Below are positions 1 through 4,809 of a stretch of 16,249 nt of DNA, piece after piece. Both the position numbers and the translations under genes were made by a program. Origin of the DNA: Candidatus Saccharibacteria bacterium UBA2834 (lineage in GTDB: Bacteria; Patescibacteriota; Saccharimonadia; Saccharimonadales; Saccharimonadaceae); the NCBI GenBank assembly GCA_002351365.1, contig DEGE01000002.1:7486-23734 (forward strand), written 5' to 3'. The notes under the pieces were generated by a model, which worked only from the letters and a program-made list of their open reading frames with translations, was not told where the DNA came from and ran no database searches. Within the stretch, counting starts at the first letter, position 1. Every line of letters begins with the position of its first letter.

Positions 1-126
1 GGTGATCCTGGTAAGGTGAAGAAGGCTAAAGATACGATTTTGTATGCAGTAATAGGCTTGATTGTTTCGTTGCTTGCTTTTGCGATTACGGCGTTCGTAT
101 TAAATGCATTGGAAGGAAGAGTATAA
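1..126 (+). CDS. T4SS pilin-like (VirB2/TrbC-like) protein, 5'-truncated by window edge
   Basis: The C-terminal 41 codons of a gene that starts upstream of the window are visible. They begin inside the family signature GDPGKVKKAKDTILY and continue as one hydrophobic helix, ending TAFVLNALEGRV and TAA. The same signature recurs in the next three genes, so this is the first visible member of a tandem paralogue array. By analogy to VirB2/TrbC pilins and the CPR 'T4SS_pilin' family, the protein would be a small two-helix inner-membrane or pilus subunit with the charged GDPGKVKKAKD loop between helices. Its stop codon lies immediately before the ATG of the next gene, which implies co-transcription and probable translational coupling. 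Family membership is recognised from sequence character; the role in secretion or surface attachment is inferred. Confidence 0.8.
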   Translation, partial: GDPGKVKKAKDTILYAVIGLIVSLLAFAITAFVLNALEGRV

Positions 127-435
127 ATGAAAGCATTACAATATTTAGCGGCAGCGGCCGAGAGTTTAAAAGGACAGACTGAGAATGCTGGCGGTAATGG
201 CGATTTGGCTGGAACCGTTGGATTGACTCTTAATGTTGTTTATGTGGTAGTTGGCGTCATCGCGGTGATATTTATCATCATTGGCGGTATTAATTACACA
301 ATGTCCCAAGGTGATCCTGGTAAGGTGAAGAAAGCGAAGGACACAGTTCTATATGGCATTATTGGTTTAATTATTGCTCTGCTCGCCTTTGCGATTACGG
401 CGTTCGTGATGAACGCGATGGAGGGGAATGTTTAA
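127..435 (+). CDS. T4SS pilin-like (VirB2/TrbC-like) small membrane protein
   Basis: A 102-aa protein with two predicted membrane helices (about residues 33-53 and 74-96) joined by the loop YTMSQGDPGKVKKAKDT. Unlike its neighbours it has no classical cleavable signal peptide: the first 30 residues are only mildly hydrophobic (LQYLAAAAESL) and then Gly/Asn-rich. The ATG directly follows the stop of the preceding paralogue, with a GGAAGGA Shine-Dalgarno-like stretch inside the end of that gene, so the two are probably translated as a coupled pair. The family resemblance is to VirB2/TrbC pilins of type IV secretion systems and the CPR-specific T4SS_pilin group. No VirB4, VirD4 or other secretion gene lies in this window, so the system it serves cannot be stated. 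Confidence 0.85.
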   Translation: MKALQYLAAAAESLKGQTENAGGNGDLAGTVGLTLNVVYVVVGVIAVIFIIIGGINYTMSQGDPGKVKKAKDTVLYGIIGLIIALLAFAITAFVMNAMEGNV

Positions 436-503
436 GATAAAATCTATTGAAAAAGAATAGCATATGCTAAAATTAGATTAAAAGATTTCGTTTATTATAA
501 AGT

Positions 504-509
504 AAGGAG
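504..509 (+). promoter_or_regulatory. Shine-Dalgarno site of the four-cysteine pilin gene
   Basis: AAGGAG lies 10 bases before the ATG at 520. Upstream, TGCTAAAAT (about 466-474) reads as an extended -10 element, so this gene probably has its own promoter in the 84-bp gap after the previous gene. Confidence 0.6.
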
Positions 510-519
510 AAAAATATAA

Positions 520-1029
520 ATGAAAACATTAGGTAAAATCTTAAAAGGAGGCGTATTGGCGGCTTTCATGGCGGTAATGTTCGTCTCGCCAGCTTTTGCG
601 GCATGCCAAGCAACCGACTTAGCGCAATATGGCCTATCTACAACAGCGAATTCACCTGATTACCCAGTTAAATGTACCGGTACTCATGACTTGGGTCTAA
701 ATGGTGGCCAGAAATCGACCGTTTATGGTAAAGATGCTGCTTCATGTGCTGCACTTGGCGCAATCGACGCAAACCCTGGTGGCTGGTGCCAAAGCAAAGA
801 TTTGACCGCAACGGTCCGTGCAATCATTAATACGATTATCCTTATCGTTGGTATGCTCGCCGTTGTGATGATTATCATCGGCGGTATTAACTATGCTCTA
901 TCCCAGGGTGATCCTGGTAAGGTTAAGAAGGCTAAAGATACGATTCTATATGGTATCGTTGGTCTCGTAGTATCTCTCCTTGCCTTTGCGATTGTTCAAT
1001 TCGTTCTTCAGGCTATCGCAACAAGCTAG
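520..1029 (+). CDS. T4SS pilin-like protein with signal peptide and four-cysteine exported domain
   Basis: A 169-aa member of the tandem pilin-like family. Residues 1-27 form a signal peptide (basic start, hydrophobic core, SPAFA followed by A-C). Residues about 28-100 form an exported insert not seen in the sibling genes. The insert carries four cysteines (29, 52, 76, 90), enough for two disulfides. The C-terminal two-helix core (about 102-121 and 142-165) has the family loop ALSQGDPGKVKKAKDT. A Shine-Dalgarno AAGGAG precedes the ATG, and a rho-independent terminator follows the TAG. The charged loop is close to identical at the DNA level to the other copies, while the N-terminal domain is unique. 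This suggests a conserved assembly core carrying a specialised exterior. Cysteine 29 directly after the signal peptide raises a weak possibility of lipidation, but a signal peptidase I site fits better. Confidence 0.87.
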   Translation: MKTLGKILKGGVLAAFMAVMFVSPAFAACQATDLAQYGLSTTANSPDYPVKCTGTHDLGLNGGQKSTVYGKDAASCAALGAIDANPGGWCQSKDLTATVRAIINTIILIVGMLAVVMIIIGGINYALSQGDPGKVKKAKDTILYGIVGLVVSLLAFAIVQFVLQAIATS

Positions 1030-1048
1030 AATTGATAAACGATTTCGA

Positions 1049-1082
1049 AAAGCATCTCCCTTCAGAGGGGGATGCTTTTTTA
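1049..1082 (+). terminator. Rho-independent terminator after the four-cysteine pilin gene
   Basis: The arms AAGCATCTCCC (1050-1060) and GGGGGATGCTT (1067-1077) pair over 11 positions with one G-T wobble and are followed by a T run. It separates this gene from the next paralogue, which therefore needs its own promoter. Confidence 0.85.
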
Positions 1083-1095
1083 GTAGAAGTGATTA

Positions 1096-1104
1096 TGGTA
1101 TGAT
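1096..1104 (+). promoter_or_regulatory. Extended -10 promoter for the third complete pilin gene
   Basis: TGGTATGAT (TG-n-TATGAT) lies 14 bases past the terminator of the previous gene and about 30 bases before the ATG at 1135. No -35 box is recognisable. An AAAGGAG Shine-Dalgarno follows at 1116-1122. Confidence 0.5.
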
Positions 1105-1134
1105 GATAAATAAGTAAAGGAGAAAAATAACAAA

Positions 1135-1578
1135 ATGAAGAAAAAGATAATGACACTGTTAATTGCGGCATTATTTGGCGGTTTCTTTGCGGCTGCATTG
1201 CCGACGACTGTCGCCTACGCTGCACAGCCAGGCGAGGTTTTAGTCGCCGTTGACCCTGATCCAAATGCCGGCAATGGCGGAAATAGTGGAAATAGTGGTA
1301 TCGAGAATGCGCGCGAAGGTTGGAGAAAAATTGGCGGCGAACAAAATGATACCAACATCTATGACACCATCAAGAATATTCTAGGTGCAGTATTTATTGT
1401 AGTAGGTATTATCGCGGTAATTGTCTTAGTGATTGGTGGTATCAATTACATGATGTCTCAGGGCGATCCTGGCAAGGTCAAGAAGGCAAAGGATACGATT
1501 TTATACGGCATTATTGGTCTAATCGTCTCATTGCTCGCTTTTGCGATTGTTCAATTCGTGTTGGATGCATTGGCCTAA
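1135..1578 (+). CDS. T4SS pilin-like protein with signal peptide and Gly/Asn-rich exported linker
   Basis: A 147-aa paralogue. Residues 1-29 are a signal peptide (KKK start, hydrophobic core, cleavage expected after VAYA). Residues about 30-78 are an exported, probably flexible segment with an imperfect Gly/Asn/Ser repeat (GNGGNSGNSG, 46-55). The core helices at about 81-101 and 122-145 flank the family loop MMSQGDPGKVKKAKDT. It has an AAAGGAG Shine-Dalgarno 12 bases before the ATG and a strong terminator just after the TAA. It ends the plus-strand array. The N-terminal part shares nothing obvious with the sibling genes, so the copies differ mainly in their exported parts. Family assignment is confident; function as a pilin or secretion-channel subunit is inferred. 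Confidence 0.87.
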   Translation: MKKKIMTLLIAALFGGFFAAALPTTVAYAAQPGEVLVAVDPDPNAGNGGNSGNSGIENAREGWRKIGGEQNDTNIYDTIKNILGAVFIVVGIIAVIVLVIGGINYMMSQGDPGKVKKAKDTILYGIIGLIVSLLAFAIVQFVLDALA

Positions 1579-1585
1579 TAACGGG

Positions 1586-1612
1586 AAGAGCCTCGCCGAG
1601 AGGCTCTTTTTT
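1586..1612 (+). terminator. Rho-independent terminator of the pilin array
   Basis: AAGAGCCTC (1586-1594) pairs perfectly with GAGGCTCTT (1600-1608) across a five-base loop, and a T run follows. It lies back to back with the hsp20 terminator on the other strand. Confidence 0.9.
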
Positions 1613-1618
1613 ATGGCT

Positions 1619-1648
1619 TAAAAAATACCTCGTTTGACCGAGGTATTT
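1619..1648 (-). terminator. Rho-independent terminator of hsp20
   Basis: AAATACCTCG (1623-1632) and CGAGGTATTT (1639-1648) form a perfect 10-bp stem. Read on the minus strand it is followed by a run of Ts, and it sits just downstream of the hsp20 stop codon. Confidence 0.85.
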
Positions 1649-1662
1649 AATATTTAGATGTT

Positions 1663-2178
1663 TTAGTTAACCATGATGCGGGTTGGAGCGGCAGTGCGTT
1701 CCTTCTCGAATGAAATGGTAAGTACGCCATCTTTAAGGACAGCCTCAACGCCGTCTTCTTTGACCTCTACTGGCAAAGCGATGGTGCGGCTGAATTCGCC
1801 CCAATAACATTCTTGAATGTGCCATTGAGTGGCTTTTTCGTCTTCGCCGCCATTAAGGATGCCGGAGATGGTCAAGATGTTATCGGAAATGGAAACGTCA
1901 AGATCTTTGCGTTCGATGCCGGCAGTGCGGGCTTTAATGATAAGTTTGTCTGCTGTTTCGTAGACATCAACGGCGAGTTGGCCAGGTAGGTCGTTCGGGT
2001 CGTCTTCCCAGTCGGTATCTTCGGCCGGTTCTTCTTCTACGTAGGTTTGTTCTGGTTCTGGAGTGTTTGCAGCAGGTTCCACCGGTTCCTCTTCCACTGC
2101 CATATCAGGTGTGTCGCCCTCCAAGAAGGCGGCAGTGAGCTCATCATCGATGCTCATTTCGTCTTGTTTGCGAGCCAT
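1663..2178 (-). CDS. Hsp20/alpha-crystallin family small heat-shock protein
   Basis: A 171-aa small heat-shock protein. Residues about 15-65 are a low-complexity acidic, Pro/Glu-rich extension. From about residue 70 to the end runs an alpha-crystallin domain: VDVYETADKLIIKARTAG, the strand pair around DNILTISG, and the family motif A-V-L-K-D-G-V-L-T-I. Such proteins hold unfolding proteins in oligomers, without ATP, for refolding by other chaperones; GroESL is encoded 2.6 kb away. The start is ATG at 2178. A longer reading from a GTG at 2199 would translate straight through the GGAGGAG Shine-Dalgarno, so it is rejected. The long acidic N-terminus is unusual compared with the short hydrophobic one typical of the family and may tune oligomer size. 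Confidence 0.92.
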   Translation of the reverse strand: MARKQDEMSIDDELTAAFLEGDTPDMAVEEEPVEPAANTPEPEQTYVEEEPAEDTDWEDDPNDLPGQLAVDVYETADKLIIKARTAGIERKDLDVSISDNILTISGILNGGEDEKATQWHIQECYWGEFSRTIALPVEVKEDGVEAVLKDGVLTISFEKERTAAPTRIMVN

Positions 2179-2218
2179 AATATATAATTTCTCCTCCACT
2201 ATTACACTCTTAAGCTTT

Positions 2219-2247
2219 ATTATATGAGGGCTTATCTATAAAATCAA
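2219..2247 (-). promoter_or_regulatory. Sigma70-type promoter of hsp20
   Basis: On the minus strand TTGATT (2247-2242), a 17-base spacer and TATAAT (2224-2219) give a near-consensus housekeeping promoter. Transcription would start near 2212, leaving a leader of about 34 nt with GGAGGAG. No CIRCE operator is visible here, unlike groES, so the two heat-shock units are probably controlled differently. Confidence 0.8.
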
Positions 2248-2266
2248 GAAAACGAGGTAAAATGTT

Positions 2267-2917
2267 GTGAAAAATACAATATTTAAACAAATTGGTGACT
2301 TTCTCTGCCCTCATTCCTGTATAAAGTGTGGAAAAAGCGGTGGAATACTCTGCTTATGTTGTAAAAAAAACTTGATAATGAAAAGCTGAAACAAGTGCCT
2401 AATTTGCGAAAAAGAATTAGCAGATAATCATTGCGATTATTGTGGAGTATTTGACGAACAATATTGCGTTAGCGTTAGGGCCGGCGTAATGAAAGATTTA
2501 ATTAATATCTATAAATATGATTGCGTGCGGGCTGCGAGCTGAGTTCTTGCGGATGTAGTAAGTAGCAAACTGAGTGGCTCTAATGGGATTTTAGTGCCCC
2601 TGCCGACGATTGGGCGTCATATTAGAGAGCGAGGATATGATCACATTAAATTGATAGTAAAGAATACCGGATTACCTTATAAGGCCATATTGCAACGTAA
2701 AAATAATGCCGTACAGGTAGGTGCGAGTGCGGAAAAACGGCGTGAGCAAGCGAAGACTGCTTATATAGCAAAACATGCCGTAAATCCGGAAACCGAATAT
2801 ATTTTATTCGATGATGTTTGGACTACTGGAAGCAGTTTACTGGCAGCTAGAGAAGTTCTAATAAAAGCCGGTGCGCAAAAAGTATCGGTTGCGGTATTAG
2901 CGAAGACGGTCCACTAA
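2267..2917 (+). pseudogene. comF: ComF-like phosphoribosyltransferase with two in-frame TGA codons
   Basis: A 217-codon frame from GTG 2267 (GAGG Shine-Dalgarno 9 bases upstream) to TAA 2917 reads as a full-length ComF. It has an N-terminal zinc-binding region with paired cysteines (18/21, 31/32, 44/47, 56/59), then KDLINIYKYD, PLPTIGRHIRERGYDH, and the PRPP loop ILFDDVWTTGSS. ComF proteins act in natural DNA uptake and recombination in competent bacteria. Two TGA codons interrupt it, at codon 41 (2387-2389) and codon 92 (2540-2542), each after AGC. There is no frameshift and no other lesion. One change, CGA to TGA, at each site would explain both; the second would restore RAASRVLADV. It is either a very recent pseudogene, a read-through gene, or affected by sequence error. 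The phosphoribosyltransferase half could also be made from an internal GTG at 2594. Confidence 0.8.
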
Positions 2918-3316
2918 TTACTCGGTGCCACCAATAGAGTTGATAACAAAGTTGACAATTGCGTATGAAAGAATTGCGATGATGAGACCAATAATGGCAT
3001 ACATGATGGTATTTTTGGCATCAGTAACCTTCTTGCTGTCGCCACCAGAAATAACGTAGCGAAGACCACCGTAAATAAGCATAATGACAGAGATAATACC
3101 AACGGCGTAAAGAATGGTATTAGTAATCTTGGTAAAGACACCGTTTACACCAACGAGTTCGGCTGGCATACCATTAGCGCGAGCCATTTCGGCGCCAGCG
3201 GCAGCGGGATTTTCAATCTCGCTCATGTTTACGGCCATTACGCGGCCAGCGAAAATTGTTACAGCAGCGGCAGCGCCTGTAAGAATTTGGCCAGCTTTAG
3301 AAAGAAACTTTTTCAT
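2918..3316 (-). CDS. T4SS pilin-like protein, divergent fifth paralogue
   Basis: A 132-aa protein built like the array at 1-1578 but divergent. Residues 1-28 are a signal peptide (KKFLSKAGQ, Ala-rich core, cleavage near VMA). A short exported segment of about 35 residues follows, then helices at about 66-86 and 102-126 around the loop YVISGGDSKKVTDAKNT, a variant of SQGDPGKVKKAKDT. Its TAA abuts the TAA of comF with no base between, and no terminator is visible at the junction. The upstream in-frame TAA two codons before the ATG fixes the start. Only a weak Shine-Dalgarno (AAGGA, about 17 bases away) is present. As the most diverged copy, located apart from the array, it may serve another position in the same machine. 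Confidence 0.85.
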   Translation of the reverse strand: MKKFLSKAGQILTGAAAAVTIFAGRVMAVNMSEIENPAAAGAEMARANGMPAELVGVNGVFTKITNTILYAVGIISVIMLIYGGLRYVISGGDSKKVTDAKNTIMYAIIGLIIAILSYAIVNFVINSIGGTE

Positions 3317-3351
3317 ATGTTAATCAATTTTTATCCTTAAAATTTAATTTT

Positions 3352-3380
3352 ATTATACATAGTATTTTTGGTTTTAGCAA
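3352..3380 (-). promoter_or_regulatory. Sigma70-type promoter of the divergent pilin gene
   Basis: On the minus strand TTGCTA (3380-3375), 17 bases, then TATAAT (3357-3352). Predicted transcription start near 3345, giving a leader of roughly 30 nt. Confidence 0.65.
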
Positions 3381-3432
3381 ATCATGTTCTGCTGGTATAG
3401 ATAGAAAAAATATGATAGAATACTGATTAGCT

Positions 3433-3525
3433 GGAGGGTTACCCAAGTGGCTGAAGGGGACGGTTTGCTAAATCGTTAGACTGGCGAAAGCTGGTGCGAG
3501 AGTTCGAATCTCTCACCCTCCGCCA
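3433..3525 (+). tRNA. tRNA-Ser(GCT)
   Basis: A 93-nt class II tRNA. The acceptor GGAGGGT pairs with the 3' CCCTCC strand, the anticodon loop TTGCTAA gives anticodon GCT (reads AGC/AGT), a long variable arm (ACTGGCGAAAGCTGGT) marks tRNA-Ser, and the T loop is TTCGAAT. The 3' CCA is encoded at 3523-3525. A terminator follows directly. Confidence 0.95.
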
Positions 3526-3526
3526 G

Positions 3527-3557
3527 AAAAAGGCGTTCAAAAATGGACGCTTTTTTC
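3527..3557 (+). terminator. Terminator of tRNA-Ser
   Basis: GGCGTTC (3532-3538) pairs with GGACGCT (3545-3551) including wobble pairs, preceded by A5 and followed by TTTTT. The T run is only 20 bases from the -10 box of the next gene. Confidence 0.8.
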
Positions 3558-3573
3558 TTTTGTGTTGAAAAAA

Positions 3574-3582
3574 TGATATAAT
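3574..3582 (+). promoter_or_regulatory. Extended -10 promoter for a leaderless mRNA
   Basis: TGATATAAT is a TG-n-TATAAT extended -10. Six bases (TTGCTT) separate it from the ATG at 3589, so transcription should begin at the start codon itself. There is no Shine-Dalgarno and no clear -35. Confidence 0.7.
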
Positions 3583-3588
3583 TTGCTT

Positions 3589-4053
3589 ATGGCAAAGAAA
3601 GAATTGGTGAACTGGGAAGCCAGAGAATATATCGTCCGCGAGAAAAATACCGGGTGGTGGATTGGTTTTGCAGTGGTCGTTGTCGCGCTATGCGTGGTGG
3701 CGATTTTAATTGGACAATGGTTGTTTTTGGCGGTGATTGTACTGGCTGCAATTTCGCTGGTTTTACATGTGACGCGAAAACCGCGCACTTTGCACTACTC
3801 TCTATCAAAAGATGGTTTATCTGAGGGTAATAATCTTTATGCTTTTGGTGATTTTCGATCTTTCGGTATTCTAAGTGAGAATAACCACTATTCATTAGTT
3901 CTAACGCCGAAAAAACGTTTTGGGATGCGCGTAACCGTGTTTTTCCCAGAGACGGAAGGTGAACAGATTGTTGATATTTTTGGCGCTCGTTTACCGATGG
4001 AGCCAGTTAAGCTTGATTTAATGGATAAATTAGTGCGCTGGTTGAGAATATAA
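3589..4053 (+). CDS. Conserved two-helix membrane protein of unknown function
   Basis: A 154-aa protein. A short charged cytosolic start (MAKKELVNWEAREYIVREKN) is followed by two adjacent membrane helices (about 22-41 and 43-60) and a soluble C-terminal domain of about 90 residues with alternating beta-like segments (RTLHYSLSKDGLSEGN, HYSLVLTPKKRFGMRVTVFF). The layout of two helices then a beta-rich domain resembles bacterial PH-like membrane proteins, but no family motif settles this. I chose the ATG at 3589; a TTG two codons upstream would lie within the promoter. The gene has its own -10 box six bases before the ATG, and the next gene has its own promoter, so it is likely monocistronic. 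Confidence 0.8.
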   Translation: MAKKELVNWEAREYIVREKNTGWWIGFAVVVVALCVVAILIGQWLFLAVIVLAAISLVLHVTRKPRTLHYSLSKDGLSEGNNLYAFGDFRSFGILSENNHYSLVLTPKKRFGMRVTVFFPETEGEQIVDIFGARLPMEPVKLDLMDKLVRWLRI

Positions 4054-4054
4054 T

Positions 4055-4083
4055 TTGCCAGTTTAGCATTAGCGTGTTATTAT
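4055..4083 (+). promoter_or_regulatory. Sigma70-type promoter of the 159-aa gene
   Basis: TTGCCA (4055-4060), 17 bases, TATTAT (4078-4083). It begins right after the stop of the previous gene and predicts a leader of about 33 nt with AAGGTGG before the ATG at 4123. Confidence 0.7.
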
Positions 4084-4122
4084 TTTAGATAAAGATTAGA
4101 TTAAAAAATAAGGTGGGCAATA

Positions 4123-4602
4123 ATGGACCAAAATCAGGACGAATTGCAGCAAGCAATTAATAATATTACAAATAACGGTGGTGGCGCTGCAGGTGCCACA
4201 GATGTTGTATCTCAGGTAGCAAATAAAGTTTCAGCAGATTTGGGTGCCCCGGCGGCTCCGGCCGTGCCGGCTACACCAGCAATGCCGCCGGCAGACAACG
4301 GAATGATGGGTGGCACAGAACGCGCAATGTATGGTGACCCAGACCTTGATCGCGTTAAGTCGATGGCATTGAGCGACCTTCGTCCAATTCTCGAGAAGAT
4401 TGATATCGCTCCAGAAAAGAAATTCATGATTTACAAAGATATCATTGAGTTAACCGATGATAAAGCTTGTATTGAGCCAGCTTATAATGCCGCGAAGCAA
4501 ATTCAAGATGACGCAAAGCGCGCAGAAGCTTTGGTTTACGTAGTTGAATTCATCGATAAGCTCGGTATTCCAATGCCAAAAGAAAGCGATTTATTGCAAT
4601 AA
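4123..4602 (+). CDS. Conserved hypothetical protein with Ala/Pro linker and helical C-terminus
   Basis: A 159-aa soluble protein with no signal peptide or membrane segment. Residues 1-45 are Gln/Asn/Gly-rich and polar (MDQNQDELQQAINNITNN). Residues about 46-65 are a low-complexity Ala/Pro/Met stretch (APAAPAVPATPAMPP). Residues about 75-159 are charged, mostly helical, and look like a compact domain (RVKSMALSDLRPILEKIDIAPEKKFMIYKDII). A Shine-Dalgarno AAGGTGG lies upstream of the ATG and a rho-independent terminator follows the TAA, so it is a single-gene unit. The disordered start plus helical end suits an adaptor or scaffold, but no catalytic motif is visible and I do not recognise the family. 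Codon use matches its Patescibacteria-like neighbours. Confidence 0.85.
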   Translation: MDQNQDELQQAINNITNNGGGAAGATDVVSQVANKVSADLGAPAAPAVPATPAMPPADNGMMGGTERAMYGDPDLDRVKSMALSDLRPILEKIDIAPEKKFMIYKDIIELTDDKACIEPAYNAAKQIQDDAKRAEALVYVVEFIDKLGIPMPKESDLLQ

Positions 4603-4617
4603 TCTAATCAAATCTTG

Positions 4618-4648
4618 TAAAAAATATCCCCTTTGGGGGTATTTTTTT
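4618..4648 (+). terminator. Rho-independent terminator of the 159-aa gene
   Basis: AAATATCCCC and GGGGGTATTT pair around a TTT loop with a wobble and are followed by a seven-T run. Confidence 0.85.
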
Positions 4649-4660
4649 AATTCTTCATTA

Positions 4661-4751
4661 TTCCGATTAGAAACGGTATCTTGCCGGCTCGTCTTTACGA
4701 GCGGCAATTACCTCGAACTCGCCAGCGGGCTCCGTTATGTTCTAATCGAAA
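4661..4751. other. Structured intergenic element: predicted three-way junction
   Basis: An otherwise gene-free stretch of about 90 bases folds almost entirely. The outer stem CGATTAGAA (4664-4672) pairs perfectly with TTCTAATCG (4740-4748) and continues inward as ACGG (4673-4676) with CCGT (4732-4735). Inside is a hairpin TTGCCG-G-CTCGT, loop CTTT, ACGAG-CGGCAA (4681-4707; 11 pairs, one bulged G). A smaller hairpin CTCG/CGGG follows (4718-4729). It lies between two convergent terminators and has no coding signal. It could be a small RNA, a palindromic repeat unit or a remnant of a mobile element. The strand is undetermined because both strands can fold. Confidence 0.5.
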
Positions 4752-4763
4752 TAAGAAGAACAA

Positions 4764-4792
4764 CAAAAAATACCCCTCATAGAGGGGTATTT
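4764..4792 (-). terminator. Rho-independent terminator of groES-groEL
   Basis: AAATACCCCTC (4768-4778) and GAGGGGTATTT (4782-4792) form a perfect 11-bp stem with a three-base loop. On the minus strand it is followed by TTTTTTGTT and it lies 18 bases past the groEL stop. Confidence 0.9.
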
Positions 4793-4809
4793 AGAAACCT
4801 TGTTAGATT

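Noticed and set aside
1..1566. CRISPR-like or satellite repeat from the recurring 35-codon DNA segment
   Set aside because: The spacing of about 300-600 bases and perfect codon phase show these are paralogous gene cores, not an array.
2178..2199. Longer hsp20 start at GTG 2199
   Set aside because: It would translate the Shine-Dalgarno sequence; the ATG at 2178 has it correctly placed.
2387..2542. Selenocysteine insertion at the two comF TGA codons
   Set aside because: Neither site is at a redox or catalytic cysteine position and no SECIS-like stem-loop directly follows.
4661..4751. Integron attC site or tRNA-like gene
   Set aside because: The required GTTRRRY/RYYYAAC core pair and a T-loop TTCRA motif are missing, and there is no neighbouring cassette structure.
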